A model generated the notes under the pieces. It did not search any database. It worked only from the letters and a program-made list of their open reading frames with translations, and was not told the origin of the DNA. Both the position numbers and the translations under genes were made by a program. From assembly GCA_046331625.1 (NCBI GenBank), contig JAXLQL010000024.1:52230-116229 (forward strand): 64,000 bases of DNA. The letters run 5' to 3'. The DNA comes from JAXLQL01 sp046331625 (GTDB taxonomy: Bacteria > Acidobacteriota > Terriglobia > Bryobacterales > Bryobacteraceae). Within the stretch, counting starts at the first letter, position 1. Each line of letters starts with the position of its first letter. Below, piece after piece: positions 16,622 to 24,512 of this stretch.

Positions 16622-17121
16622 CGCAGCAGCGGAAGGCTCAGGTGCTGACGGGGGTGCTGATCGCGGGGATCGGCGTGTTCCTCTACGCGCGGCAACAGCC
16701 CGCCACGAAGATCGCGGACATTGTTCCGGCCGCCGCGGCCCAGCCCAAAGCCGATCCAACGCCGCAAGACGCGATCTACGGCATGTTCGATGCGGCGCGC
16801 GAAGGCAACGTCTCCGGCTACCTCGGCTTCTACACGGGGCAAATGGAAGCGGCGCTGCGCCAGTCGATCGCCGAGCAGGGCGAAGCCGCGTTCGCCAAAT
16901 ACTTGCGCGAGACCAATGCGCCCATCAAGGGAATCGCCATTACGGAACCGCAGAAGCTCACTGACGCCGCCGTGAAGGCGCGCGTCGAGTACGTGTATCA
17001 GGACCGAAACGAAGTGCAGTTCTTCTATCTCGAGAAGGCGGGCAACGAGTGGAAGATCGCTCGGCTCGATACGACAGAACGAGTGAAGACGCTGGTCCCC
17101 TACGGGACCCCTGTACAGTAG
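16618..17121 (+). CDS. Membrane-anchored NTF2/DUF4878-like protein
   Basis: A 167-residue protein with one N-terminal helix (VLTGVLIAGIGVFLYA, about 9-24), a proline/alanine linker and an extracytoplasmic domain with the look of the NTF2/DUF4878 fold: an initial helix (DAIYGMFDAAREGNVSGYLGFY) and a closing strand VQFFYLEKAGNEWKIARL. Such domains are usually binding or scaffold modules. It overlaps the SPFH gene by 4 nt and is the last gene of the ATPase/SPFH operon, so it may be a structural part of that complex. Fold assignment is tentative. Confidence 0.65.
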   Translation: MTQQRKAQVLTGVLIAGIGVFLYARQQPATKIADIVPAAAAQPKADPTPQDAIYGMFDAAREGNVSGYLGFYTGQMEAALRQSIAEQGEAAFAKYLRETNAPIKGIAITEPQKLTDAAVKARVEYVYQDRNEVQFFYLEKAGNEWKIARLDTTERVKTLVPYGTPVQ

Positions 17122-17131
17122 AAAGGACATC

Positions 17132-18040
17132 ATGGCCTGGAATTTCGAACTTCTTGACGAACCCTACGGCGGCGTGAGCGAGGGTCCCGCGTGGAACGGA
17201 TCGGTCCTGTACTTCACCCATATCCAGAAGAGCCGAATTATGAAGTTCGATCCGGCGACGGGCAAGGTCTCGGTGCATCGCGAGCACACCAATTGCGCCA
17301 ACGGACTGAACTATGACCGGCATGGCCGGCTCTACGCGTGCGAGGGCGGCGAGGCGATCGATGCGCGGCGCGTCGTGCGCTATGAGGAATCGGGCGCGTT
17401 GACGGTGTTGGTGGATAGCTACGAGGGCAAGCGCCTGAACATCCCCAATGATCTCGCGCTCGACCCCGAAGATCGCGTCTGGTTCACCGATCCCTACTAC
17501 GAAGGCGCGGCGGGCCAGTGGAGCTTCGACCGGGGCAACAAAGAGCTGGATCACGATTCGGTCTACCGGATCGATCCGCAGCCAGACGGCACCTTCAAGA
17601 CAACGCGCGTCACGTTTGACACCACGCGCCCCAACGGACTTCTGTTCAGCCGCGACTTCAAGACGCTCTACGTGGCGCAGAGCGGGCGTGAGCCTTCGGA
17701 GAAACGGCAGCTGCGGGCGTATCCGGTGAACGCGGATCGCTCGCTTGGCGCTTGCACGGTGCTCCACGACTTCGGCGAGCATCGCGGCATCGACGGCATG
17801 TGCCTCGATACGGAGGGCAACATTGTGGCGACAGCGGGCTGGGAGTTGGGCGGTCCCGGACCGAGCATCTACGTCTTCTCGCCCTCGGGAGAAGTGATCG
17901 AGCGGCATCCCGTGCCGTGCCGGCGGCCTACAAATTGCGCCTTCGCGGGCGAGGACATGAGCACGCTCTACGTCACGACAATCGACGGACATTTGTTTCG
18001 AACAAAAACCGATCGTCGCGGATGGATTATCTGGCCATGA
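17132..18040 (+). CDS. SMP-30/gluconolactonase-family protein
   Basis: A six-bladed beta-propeller hydrolase of the SMP-30/gluconolactonase/LRE family, expected to open sugar lactones with a bound divalent metal. Visible are the SEGPAW metal-ligand glutamate at residues 13-18, the NGLNYDRHGRLYACEGG segment, NIPNDLALDPEDRVWFTDPYYEG with its Asn and Asp ligands, and RPNGLLFSRD. The 302-residue length is normal, and there is no signal peptide. An AAAGGAC ribosome site precedes the ATG. The stop overlaps the ATG of the next oxidoreductase (ATGA), suggesting sugar-acid or sugar metabolism for the pair. Confidence 0.88.
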   Translation: MAWNFELLDEPYGGVSEGPAWNGSVLYFTHIQKSRIMKFDPATGKVSVHREHTNCANGLNYDRHGRLYACEGGEAIDARRVVRYEESGALTVLVDSYEGKRLNIPNDLALDPEDRVWFTDPYYEGAAGQWSFDRGNKELDHDSVYRIDPQPDGTFKTTRVTFDTTRPNGLLFSRDFKTLYVAQSGREPSEKRQLRAYPVNADRSLGACTVLHDFGEHRGIDGMCLDTEGNIVATAGWELGGPGPSIYVFSPSGEVIERHPVPCRRPTNCAFAGEDMSTLYVTTIDGHLFRTKTDRRGWIIWP

Positions 18041-19047
18041 ACCGCCGCATGTTTCTCGCCACGGCGGCGGCCGCGCAGGCCGCACCCGCAAGGATCCGCA
18101 TCGCGTTCCTCGGCGGAACCCACTCGCACGCCTTCGCCAAAGCGAGCATCTGCAAGACCTCGCCTGATTGGGATCTGGCCGGCGTATGGGAAGAAGATCC
18201 GCAAGCTCGCAAGCGCTATGAGCAGGCGGGTATCCCGCTGATCTCGCAACAGCAGGCGCTCGACAAAACGATTCGAGTGGTAGCCGTCGAATCGGAGGTG
18301 CGCGATCATCAGAGCCAGGCGCAAATGGCGCTCGAAGCGGGCAAGCACGTGCATGTGGAGAAGCCTCCCGCACACACGCTAGACGGCATGCGCACCTTGG
18401 TGAAGTTGGCGCGAGCGAAGAATCTACTGCTGCAACCGGGTTACATGTGGCGATACCATCCGGCCATCAACACCGTGCTCGAAGCGGCTCGGAAAGGTTG
18501 GCTCGGCGAAGTGTACATGATCCGGGGGCAAATCAATACGCTGATCAGCGGCGATCAGCGGCGCGAGTTGGGGCGATTCAAGGGTGGGCAGATGTTCGAG
18601 TTGGGTCCGCATTTGATCGACCCGATCGTGCGGTTGCTGGGCCGCCCGCAGAAGGTGACCCCGTTCCTTCACAGACAAGGAAGCATTCCAGACGCGCTCA
18701 ACGACAACACTGTGGCCGTTCTCGAGTATCCGCGAGCGATGGCGGTGATCCAGAGTTCGACGCTGCAGCCGGGAGCCAGCGGGCATCGCTCGTTCGAGGT
18801 GTTAGGCACGAATGGAACGGCGATGGTCCGGCCGATCGAGCCCGCGACTCTCGAGATAGACCTGGCCAAAGCGGCCGGACCGTACAAACAAGGCCGGCAA
18901 ACAATTCCACTCCCGCCGTACAAGCGCTACGTCGACGATCTCGTCGAGTTGGCCGCAGCCGTGCGCGGAGAAAAGAAGCTCTCGGTTTCGCTCGATGAGG
19001 AGATGCTGGTGGAAGAGGTTGTGCTGGCGGCAAGCGGTCAGATCTGA
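18037..19047 (+). CDS. Gfo/Idh/MocA-family oxidoreductase with Tat-type signal
   Basis: NAD(P)-dependent sugar-type oxidoreductase of 336 residues. MNRRMFLATAAAAQAAPA is a twin-arginine-like leader; the Rossmann start is RIRIAFLGGTHSHAF and the catalytic lysine region is VHVEKPPAHT (EKP). The family C-terminal alpha/beta domain follows (GYMWRYHPAI, FELGPHLIDPIVRLLGRP). I chose the ATG at 18037, which overlaps the lactonase stop; 18022 (MDYLAM) is an alternative. The substrate is unknown. Export of this enzyme type through Tat is a recurring theme in this window (see also 25353 and 44025). Confidence 0.85.
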   Translation: MNRRMFLATAAAAQAAPARIRIAFLGGTHSHAFAKASICKTSPDWDLAGVWEEDPQARKRYEQAGIPLISQQQALDKTIRVVAVESEVRDHQSQAQMALEAGKHVHVEKPPAHTLDGMRTLVKLARAKNLLLQPGYMWRYHPAINTVLEAARKGWLGEVYMIRGQINTLISGDQRRELGRFKGGQMFELGPHLIDPIVRLLGRPQKVTPFLHRQGSIPDALNDNTVAVLEYPRAMAVIQSSTLQPGASGHRSFEVLGTNGTAMVRPIEPATLEIDLAKAAGPYKQGRQTIPLPPYKRYVDDLVELAAAVRGEKKLSVSLDEEMLVEEVVLAASGQI

Positions 19048-19048
19048 T

Positions 19049-19465
19049 TCACGCCGCCTGGCCGGGAACGAACGCTCCGATTTGGATCAGCGCGGCCAAG
19101 AAGTCAGCAGCCGACCAGCGCTCCACGCATTTGCCGTTCTCCATTTTGAGAATCGTGATCCCGTGAAAGCGGACCGGCTTGCCCGTTCCAGGGATGCCGA
19201 GAAAGGCGCCGCGATGCGTGCCGGCGAACTCGAAGCGCACGATCAGGCGGTCGCCGCATTCGAGCACTTCCTGAACGTCCACTCGCGCATCGGGAAAGGC
19301 CGCCCACATGCCGTTGTAGAAGTTCCGGATACCATCGCGACCGGGTTCCACGCCCGCATAGCCGTGGAGGGCTGCGTGATCGGCATAGAGGTCGAGGTAC
19401 TGGTCGCGGCGTGTGGGATCGGCGAAGGCGTCGAGGGCTCGCTCGAGAATTGCGGCATTGGTCAT
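19049..19465 (-). CDS. SnoaL-like / ester cyclase family protein
   Basis: A 138-residue NTF2-fold protein of the SnoaL/polyketide-cyclase-like family. Typical features are GRDGIRNFYNGMWAAFPD, VECGDRLIVRFEF-type strands, GIPGTGKPVRFHGITI and CVERWSAADF near the C-terminus. Proteins of this family are small hydrolases, isomerases or proteins of unknown role. No specific reaction can be inferred. It is convergent with the preceding oxidoreductase, only one base separating the stops. TACACT lies 5 nt upstream of the ATG on its own strand, a likely near-leaderless promoter. Confidence 0.8.
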   Translation of the reverse strand: MTNAAILERALDAFADPTRRDQYLDLYADHAALHGYAGVEPGRDGIRNFYNGMWAAFPDARVDVQEVLECGDRLIVRFEFAGTHRGAFLGIPGTGKPVRFHGITILKMENGKCVERWSAADFLAALIQIGAFVPGQAA

Positions 19466-19470
19466 GAATC

Positions 19471-19476
19471 AGTGTA
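19471..19476 (-). promoter_or_regulatory. Candidate -10 box (TACACT) for the SnoaL-like gene
   Basis: On the minus strand TACACT ends 5 nt before the ATG at 19465. Confidence 0.35.
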
Positions 19477-19639
19477 CGATCTCCGAGTGATACCGGATTC
19501 CCGCCCCGCCAAAATCAGTGTCGACCAGTTGCCGCAATCGAAGGAGTGACCAGCGGAGGGGGGAAGCCCGAACACCGCACTTCGCGCGAACGCGCTCCCG
19601 CCAGCACCGCGTTGCGCTCGAGCCGGAGTATCACGGCGT

Positions 19640-20539
19640 CTAAGGCAAGCTATGACGTACGTCGCCCGAAAACGCTTCCAAGAACGCGGTCAGCGCCTTT
19701 TTCTCGTCGGCGGTCAGCTTCAACGGGCGCATCTCGGGATCCGCGTTCGCAACGCGCTTGCCGCCTTCGTCGTAGTGCTCGATCACGTCGGCGAGTGTCG
19801 CCAGGCTCCCGTCATGCATGTAGGGCGCACGACGGGCTACTTCGCGAAGGGTCGGCGTCTTGAACGCGCCGTGATCCTCTTGCTTCTTCGTGGCTGCGGC
19901 GCGACCTTCGTCTTTCGATCGCTCGGCGAGCCCCGTGTTGTGGAAGCGTTCGTCGGTCAGGTTCGGACCCACGTGGCAGGAAGCGCAATTCGCCTTGCCG
20001 CGAAACAGGCGCAAGCCCGTGAGTTGTTGCGGTGTGAGCGCGGTCCGGTCGCCGTTGACGTAGCGGTCATAGGGCGAGTTGCCCGCCAGGATGGTGCGCA
20101 CGTACGTAGCGAGCGCGCTGGCCAACTGACGCGCATCGATTCCTGGGTAGTGTGGCTTGATTATGTTCACGGCTTCCGGCAGCGTTAGGTCCATTTCGTC
20201 GGGGTTCTGAATCGGCAACACTACCTGCTCTTCGAGCGTTGCCGCACGGCCGTCCCAAAAGAACGACTTGCCGTAGGCGCGATTGACGATCGTGGGCGTG
20301 CGGCGATGGCCCTTGCGTTGGCGAAGTCCCACTGCGAGCGGCTTGTCGTCTGTGAAAGCGCGATCTGCTTCGTGGCACGTAGCGCACGAAACCGAACCAT
20401 CGCGCGAGAGCCGCTTGTCTTCGAAGAGGCGCTTGCCGAGTTCGGCGACATCGCGGCGGATCGGGTTCGCTTCAGGCGCGGGAACGTAGGCGTCAAGCCC
20501 GAGGGGCACCGTCAACTGCAGAGCCAGCAGCCAGATCAT
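19640..20539 (-). CDS. Di-haem cytochrome c peroxidase / MauG-family protein
   Basis: Exported c-type di-haem enzyme of the bacterial cytochrome c peroxidase/MauG family. There are two CxxCH sites, CATCH near residue 53 and CASCH near residue 185. The family segments PTIVNRAYGKSFFWDGRAATLEEQ and FKTPTLREVARRAPYMHDGS (first part of each shown) are clear. The N-terminus MIWLLALQLTVPLG acts as a short signal. At 299 residues it is slightly short. Its ATG overlaps the stop of the upstream beta-propeller gene (ATGA), so the two are translationally coupled. It may reduce peroxide or oxidise another protein; the partner is unknown. Confidence 0.92.
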   Translation of the reverse strand: MIWLLALQLTVPLGLDAYVPAPEANPIRRDVAELGKRLFEDKRLSRDGSVSCATCHEADRAFTDDKPLAVGLRQRKGHRRTPTIVNRAYGKSFFWDGRAATLEEQVVLPIQNPDEMDLTLPEAVNIIKPHYPGIDARQLASALATYVRTILAGNSPYDRYVNGDRTALTPQQLTGLRLFRGKANCASCHVGPNLTDERFHNTGLAERSKDEGRAAATKKQEDHGAFKTPTLREVARRAPYMHDGSLATLADVIEHYDEGGKRVANADPEMRPLKLTADEKKALTAFLEAFSGDVRHSLP

Positions 20540-22128
20540 CGCGGAGTAGTCTCGAGGGTCCAGACTTCGGGAACAGCGCGGCCGGCCGAGAACAGGATCG
20601 ACTTGCCATCGGGATGAATGCTAACGCCATCGATCGCGGACGCTGCCTTGGCGATGCGCGTGGCCGTGCCGTCGATGCGATGGAGCCACAACTCGTCGCC
20701 TTCCACGCTGACCACGGCGGTGCCTTGCGGGGTCCACGCGAGCGCCGTCACGGGCTGCGCCGTAGGCGATTGCCGCTCGCCGATCACGAGGGACTTCGCG
20801 GTTCCCACCGCCCACTTCTGGCCATCCGCGGAGAGAGCCACCGCCTCCACTTCTTCTGCCGCTGCGCGCACCGTCTTGTCTCCGATCCACACGGATCGTT
20901 CCTTCGCGTAGGCGACACCGCGAACAGTGGCGCATGCGGGATAGCCAGTGTGCGGACCACCGGGCTCCTGCGCGATCACCTTCACTTCGCCCGATTCCGG
21001 GCTCACTTCGAAGACACCGGCGCGGCCCTTGCCGTCACTACCGCTGACAAGCAGCGCCTTGCCGTCGACGGACCAGAAGAGCCGCTGCAGATGCGCGAGC
21101 TTCGGGTAGATGGCTCGCGGGGACTCGTCGCGTAATCGCCGGATCAGGACGAAGCGCGACTCGACGCCGTAGTTTTCGCCAGGCTGCCGCCCCAACCACG
21201 CGATGCTCCCGCCGTCAGGCGACCACGCGGCGGATGAACCGTCTCCGATGCGTTCCGCGCCCGTGGTGAGTTTGCCCGCCGCGAGGTCCACGCCCGCGCG
21301 ATAGATCCCGGTACTGCCGTTGCGGCGGCTGAAGAAGATCCGTCCGTCATGGCTCAGCCCCATGAGCAGGAATCGCCCCAGGCCGTTGCGCACGAGTTCC
21401 GGCTTGCCGCCTTCCACGGCCACCGACCAGATTCCGGGCGAGCCGCCGCGGTCGCTCGAGAAGAATACGCGCGCGCCATCGGGCGAGAAAATAGGGAACA
21501 AGTCATCGCCAGGGCCTTCCACCAAACGCTTCTCTCGCGAGCCGTCTGCAGCGAGCAGGAAGATGTCGCGCTCGCGCGCGCCATCGGCGGGGAAGCTGTC
21601 ATAGACGATCCAGCGCCCGTCGGGCGAGAAGTCCATGCGCTTGGGATAGACCCAGTTCAGCGACTTGAGCACACGCGCCGCACCGCCCGCCAGCGGGATC
21701 GACGCGATCTGGCTGATGTTGTCCTTGCGAAACAAAAGCGTCAGGATTTGTTTCGAGTCCGGACTGAAGGCGCACGGCTGCACGAAGCCCGCTTCCTCGT
21801 TGCGATAGACCAAGCGGGGCTTGCCGCCTTCGAGGTCCACAATGCGCAGGTCATAGAAGCCTTCTTCGTTGAACCATGCGTAGGCCACCTGCTTCGAGTC
21901 CGGCGAAAAGACGGAGAAGTAGGCGAACTGCTTCTTGTCCGTGTTGGCGGTGAGCCTGCGATCCGCGCCCGAGCCAACGTCATGGATCAACAGGTCTCCA
22001 GTGGCGGGATCGATGCCCGAGACCCAGCGCCCATCGGGAGACGGCGCGCCCAGGGGCGTGGCGCCGGAGCCCGTCCACACGGCCTTTGGATCCGGCAACA
22101 CGGCCAGCGCCAGCAGGAGCCAAATCAC
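20536..22128 (-). CDS. Secreted TolB/DPP-IV-type beta-propeller protein
   Basis: A roughly 530-residue exported protein built from repeated WD40-like TolB/DPP-IV blades: SPDGRWVSGIDPATG, FSPDSKQVAYAWFNEEG, FSPDGRWIVYDSF, FSPDGARVFFSSDRGG and WSPDGGSIAWLG. No peptidase domain follows, so a binding or scaffold role is likely. I start it at the GTG at 22128 (VIWLLLALAVLPDPKAV), which gives a signal peptide and lies 6 nt after a minus-strand TATACT; the longer frame to 22269 runs into the divergent cytochrome. Coupling with the di-haem peroxidase suggests a shared periplasmic function. Confidence 0.85.
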   Translation of the reverse strand: MIWLLLALAVLPDPKAVWTGSGATPLGAPSPDGRWVSGIDPATGDLLIHDVGSGADRRLTANTDKKQFAYFSVFSPDSKQVAYAWFNEEGFYDLRIVDLEGGKPRLVYRNEEAGFVQPCAFSPDSKQILTLLFRKDNISQIASIPLAGGAARVLKSLNWVYPKRMDFSPDGRWIVYDSFPADGARERDIFLLAADGSREKRLVEGPGDDLFPIFSPDGARVFFSSDRGGSPGIWSVAVEGGKPELVRNGLGRFLLMGLSHDGRIFFSRRNGSTGIYRAGVDLAAGKLTTGAERIGDGSSAAWSPDGGSIAWLGRQPGENYGVESRFVLIRRLRDESPRAIYPKLAHLQRLFWSVDGKALLVSGSDGKGRAGVFEVSPESGEVKVIAQEPGGPHTGYPACATVRGVAYAKERSVWIGDKTVRAAAEEVEAVALSADGQKWAVGTAKSLVIGERQSPTAQPVTALAWTPQGTAVVSVEGDELWLHRIDGTATRIAKAASAIDGVSIHPDGKSILFSAGRAVPEVWTLETTPR

Positions 22129-22134
22129 GTCAGT

Positions 22135-22142
22135 AGTATAAT
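22135..22142. promoter_or_regulatory. Overlapping divergent -10 boxes
   Basis: The plus strand reads TATAAT at 22137-22142, 13 nt before the GTG at 22156. The minus strand reads TATACT at 22140-22135, 6 nt before the GTG at 22128. Both could not easily be bound at once. Confidence 0.45.
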
Positions 22143-22155
22143 CGGCTCGAAGCCA

Positions 22156-23070
22156 GTGCTGCTCATCGCGCTCCTGTTCGCCATCGCCGCACATGCGCAG
22201 TATGCCGGCGCGAAAGCGTGCGCCGGCTGTCATCCCGATCAGTTCGCGCGGCAATCGGCAAGTTCCCACGCACGGTCACTCTCGAAAGTGGCGGATCATC
22301 CGTTGAAGGCGAAGTTCGCGCCATTGATCGCGGGACGCAAGCCGGATCCGGAGTGGGCGTTCGGTGGCGGGCTGCAGGCGGTGACGTTCGTGAGCCGGAT
22401 CGGCGAAGACTCGTACCTCGAGCATCACCTGAGCTATTACGCGAGCACCGGCAAGCTTGCGGTGACGCCGGGCCATTCGGGCAAGCCCGAACCTGGCGTG
22501 CGATATGAGACGTTCAGTGGTGGGGCTGAAATTTTGCGATGCTTTCGCTGCCACTCCACCGGTGTCCCCAAGCTCGGTGCAGACTGGCGCGTAGAGCCCA
22601 CGGAGCCAGGCGTGCGTTGTGAGTCCTGCCACGGTCCCGGAGAGGCGCACGCGAAATCGGCGGGCAAAGAGCCCGTGGTTGCGCCGGGCAAGTATTCGGC
22701 GGCTGAATTGAATCAGATGTGCGGAAGCTGTCATCGCAAGCCGGCGGCGGCGGGCGAAGACACCGACTATTCGAATCCTTGGAACATCCGCCATCAGCCC
22801 GTCTACTTGAGCCAGAGCAAGTGTTTTCTAAAGAGCAACGGGCGGATGAGTTGTCTCACGTGTCATGACGCGCATGGAGGTCCGGCGCGGAGCCAGTGCG
22901 CGGTGTGCCACATCGCGCCCAAGCATCCGGCCGCGGTGCGTGTTGCGAGCAACACATGCGAAGGATGCCATATGCCGCTGGTTCGTCCGCAGCCGGAGTT
23001 GCGGTTTGCCAATCATTGGATCGGAGTGTATCGAGCGGGGTCGTACACAGTGCCGATAGTGCGGCCGTAG
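22156..23070 (+). CDS. Seven-haem periplasmic cytochrome c
   Basis: A 304-residue exported multihaem cytochrome with seven CxxCH motifs: CAGCH, CFRCH, CESCH, CGSCH, CLTCH, CAVCH and CEGCH. GPGEAH after the third motif and the pattern of haem pairs resemble the cytochrome c554-like multihaem family. The leader VLLIALLFAIAAHAQYAG from the GTG at 22156 is a good signal peptide; this start is preferred because TATAAT lies 13 nt upstream and no ATG is available. It is divergent from the beta-propeller/peroxidase pair and probably belongs to the same electron-transfer function. Electron donor and acceptor are unknown. Confidence 0.9.
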   Translation: MLLIALLFAIAAHAQYAGAKACAGCHPDQFARQSASSHARSLSKVADHPLKAKFAPLIAGRKPDPEWAFGGGLQAVTFVSRIGEDSYLEHHLSYYASTGKLAVTPGHSGKPEPGVRYETFSGGAEILRCFRCHSTGVPKLGADWRVEPTEPGVRCESCHGPGEAHAKSAGKEPVVAPGKYSAAELNQMCGSCHRKPAAAGEDTDYSNPWNIRHQPVYLSQSKCFLKSNGRMSCLTCHDAHGGPARSQCAVCHIAPKHPAAVRVASNTCEGCHMPLVRPQPELRFANHWIGVYRAGSYTVPIVRP

Positions 23071-23071
23071 C

Positions 23072-23980
23072 TTACCGCGCAGCCGAAGCGCTCGCGCGGA
23101 CCTCGGCTGCCGCAGCCGCGTCGCCCAGCCGCTCGTAGATCGCGATCGCCCTAGCCCAAAGTGGCTTCGCCGCCGCGACCTTTCCAAGCGCCGCTTCGAG
23201 GTCACCCAAGTTCGAGCACGCCGCCGCCACGCGAGCATGGTTCGGACCGAGCGTGGTTTCGAGAATCGACACCGCGCGGGTAAGCATTAGCTCTGCCTGC
23301 GCCAAGCGGCCCGACGCTCCCACCACTCCGGCGAGATTGTTCAGCGTCACGCCCACTTCCGGATGTCGCGGCGAGAGAGCCTTCTCCTGGATCGCGAGCG
23401 CGCGCCGGTACAGCGGTTCGGCTTGCGCGAACTTCTGCTGCGACTCGAGCGCGAAACCCAAATCGATGAGCGCAGCCGCAAGACGCGCATCGGCGGGCCC
23501 GAGTTTCTCGGCTGCACTTACGGCGCGGCGGTATCGATCGAGCGCGCCTTCGGTCTGGTTGCGTGCGGAGAGCAGGTCACCCAAGCGGCGATGAAGCGCG
23601 GCGATCTTCGCCGAGTCGGGTTTGGCTTGTTTCTCATGAACGCTCGCGGCCCGTTCCAGCCAAGGCGCCGGATCCACTTCGAGTGACGCCAGTTGCTCCC
23701 AGTGAACCGCCATCCGCGCGCTGTCTTGCCCGAAAGCCTTCTCATCGAGCAGGGCGGACTTGCGCGCATAGTCGAGCGCCTGTTGGCGATCGCCGATGGA
23801 GAGGAAGAACCGGCTAGCTTCGGCAAGCGTGTCTGACAAGCGCGGGTCGCCTTTGGCCGCCGTGGCTTCCACACGCCGCTGGTACAAAGGTGCTAGATCT
23901 CGAGTTCCAGCCGGTTCATAGACCGGTGACTCTCCCCAAGCACACAGTGCGCATGAGATCATTAGGCTGCTTGATCGCAC
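23072..23980 (-). CDS. Exported TPR-repeat protein
   Basis: A 302-residue protein consisting of tetratricopeptide repeats of the kinesin-light-chain-like type, e.g. ALIDLGFALESQQKFAQAEP, VTLNNLAGVVGASGRLAQAE and AACSNLGDLEAALGKVAAAK. A short hydrophobic N-terminus (SLMISCALCAW) suggests export. The start is the GTG at 23980, supported by TAGACT seven bases upstream. It is convergent with the multihaem cytochrome, the stops being one base apart. TPR proteins are interaction scaffolds; a specific partner is not evident. Confidence 0.82.
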   Translation of the reverse strand: MRSSSLMISCALCAWGESPVYEPAGTRDLAPLYQRRVEATAAKGDPRLSDTLAEASRFFLSIGDRQQALDYARKSALLDEKAFGQDSARMAVHWEQLASLEVDPAPWLERAASVHEKQAKPDSAKIAALHRRLGDLLSARNQTEGALDRYRRAVSAAEKLGPADARLAAALIDLGFALESQQKFAQAEPLYRRALAIQEKALSPRHPEVGVTLNNLAGVVGASGRLAQAELMLTRAVSILETTLGPNHARVAAACSNLGDLEAALGKVAAAKPLWARAIAIYERLGDAAAAAEVRASASAAR

Positions 23981-23987
23981 TATTCAG

Positions 23988-23993
23988 AGTCTA
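23988..23993 (-). promoter_or_regulatory. Candidate -10 box (TAGACT) for the TPR gene
   Basis: On the minus strand TAGACT ends 7 nt before the GTG at 23980. Confidence 0.35.
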
Positions 23994-24125
23994 CATGGTC
24001 TACGTCTAGGTAAGCGCGGGCGAGGGTAATGGTACCTCCATGCCCGAAAGTAGAGTCTGGTGGTACCCGCCCAACTCCGCCTACCCCCAAACTGTGGTAC
24101 TGTAGTTCTCAGATTGGCCCATGAT

Positions 24126-24437
24126 ATGGCTAAGGTAGGGAAATCTAGCGGATGCCCCCATTGTGGATCCGCGAACGCCCATCCCTCTGAGCACTGGGGG
24201 TTTTTGGACGGTATTCTCCTTCTGTTCGGCATCGTTCCGTACCAATGCCAGGTGTGTGCGCGCCACTTCCGAAGAGTCCGGGAGATTGAGGCGCGGTGGA
24301 GCAAAGAGGGCTTCTCGTTGAAACTATTGCCTGTTCCGAACGGGCACGGGCGGACGGAATTGCCCGCTGGCGCGCGGCCCACGGCCCGGGTGACGGAGAT
24401 GCCACGACCGGGGTCCCGTTTCGTCTCGCGAATGTAG
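24126..24437 (+). CDS. Small zinc-ribbon protein
   Basis: A 103-residue protein with two CxxC knuckles, CPHC at residues 11-14 and CQVC about 26 residues later, separated by a hydrophobic GILLLFGIVPYQ stretch. The pattern (CPHCGS ... PYQCQVCARHFRR) matches small zinc-ribbon proteins that are common in acidobacteria and unassigned. The C-terminal third is basic and proline-rich. I start at the ATG at 24126 (MAKVGKSSG) because the longer frame to 24060 adds only poorly conserved-looking sequence. Function is unknown; nucleic-acid or protein binding is possible. Confidence 0.65.
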   Translation: MAKVGKSSGCPHCGSANAHPSEHWGFLDGILLLFGIVPYQCQVCARHFRRVREIEARWSKEGFSLKLLPVPNGHGRTELPAGARPTARVTEMPRPGSRFVSRM

Positions 24438-24512
24438 CCTTTTTGGCTACCCCCAAAAGAGCCGAGAACTTTTCCCCTCGCCAGACACTTATTTAAGTGA
24501 AGAGGAAACAGG

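Noticed and set aside
24486..24499. Perfect CACTTA/TAAGTG inverted repeat before the PaaK-like gene
   Set aside because: It is short and single; it could be an operator, but nothing else supports this.
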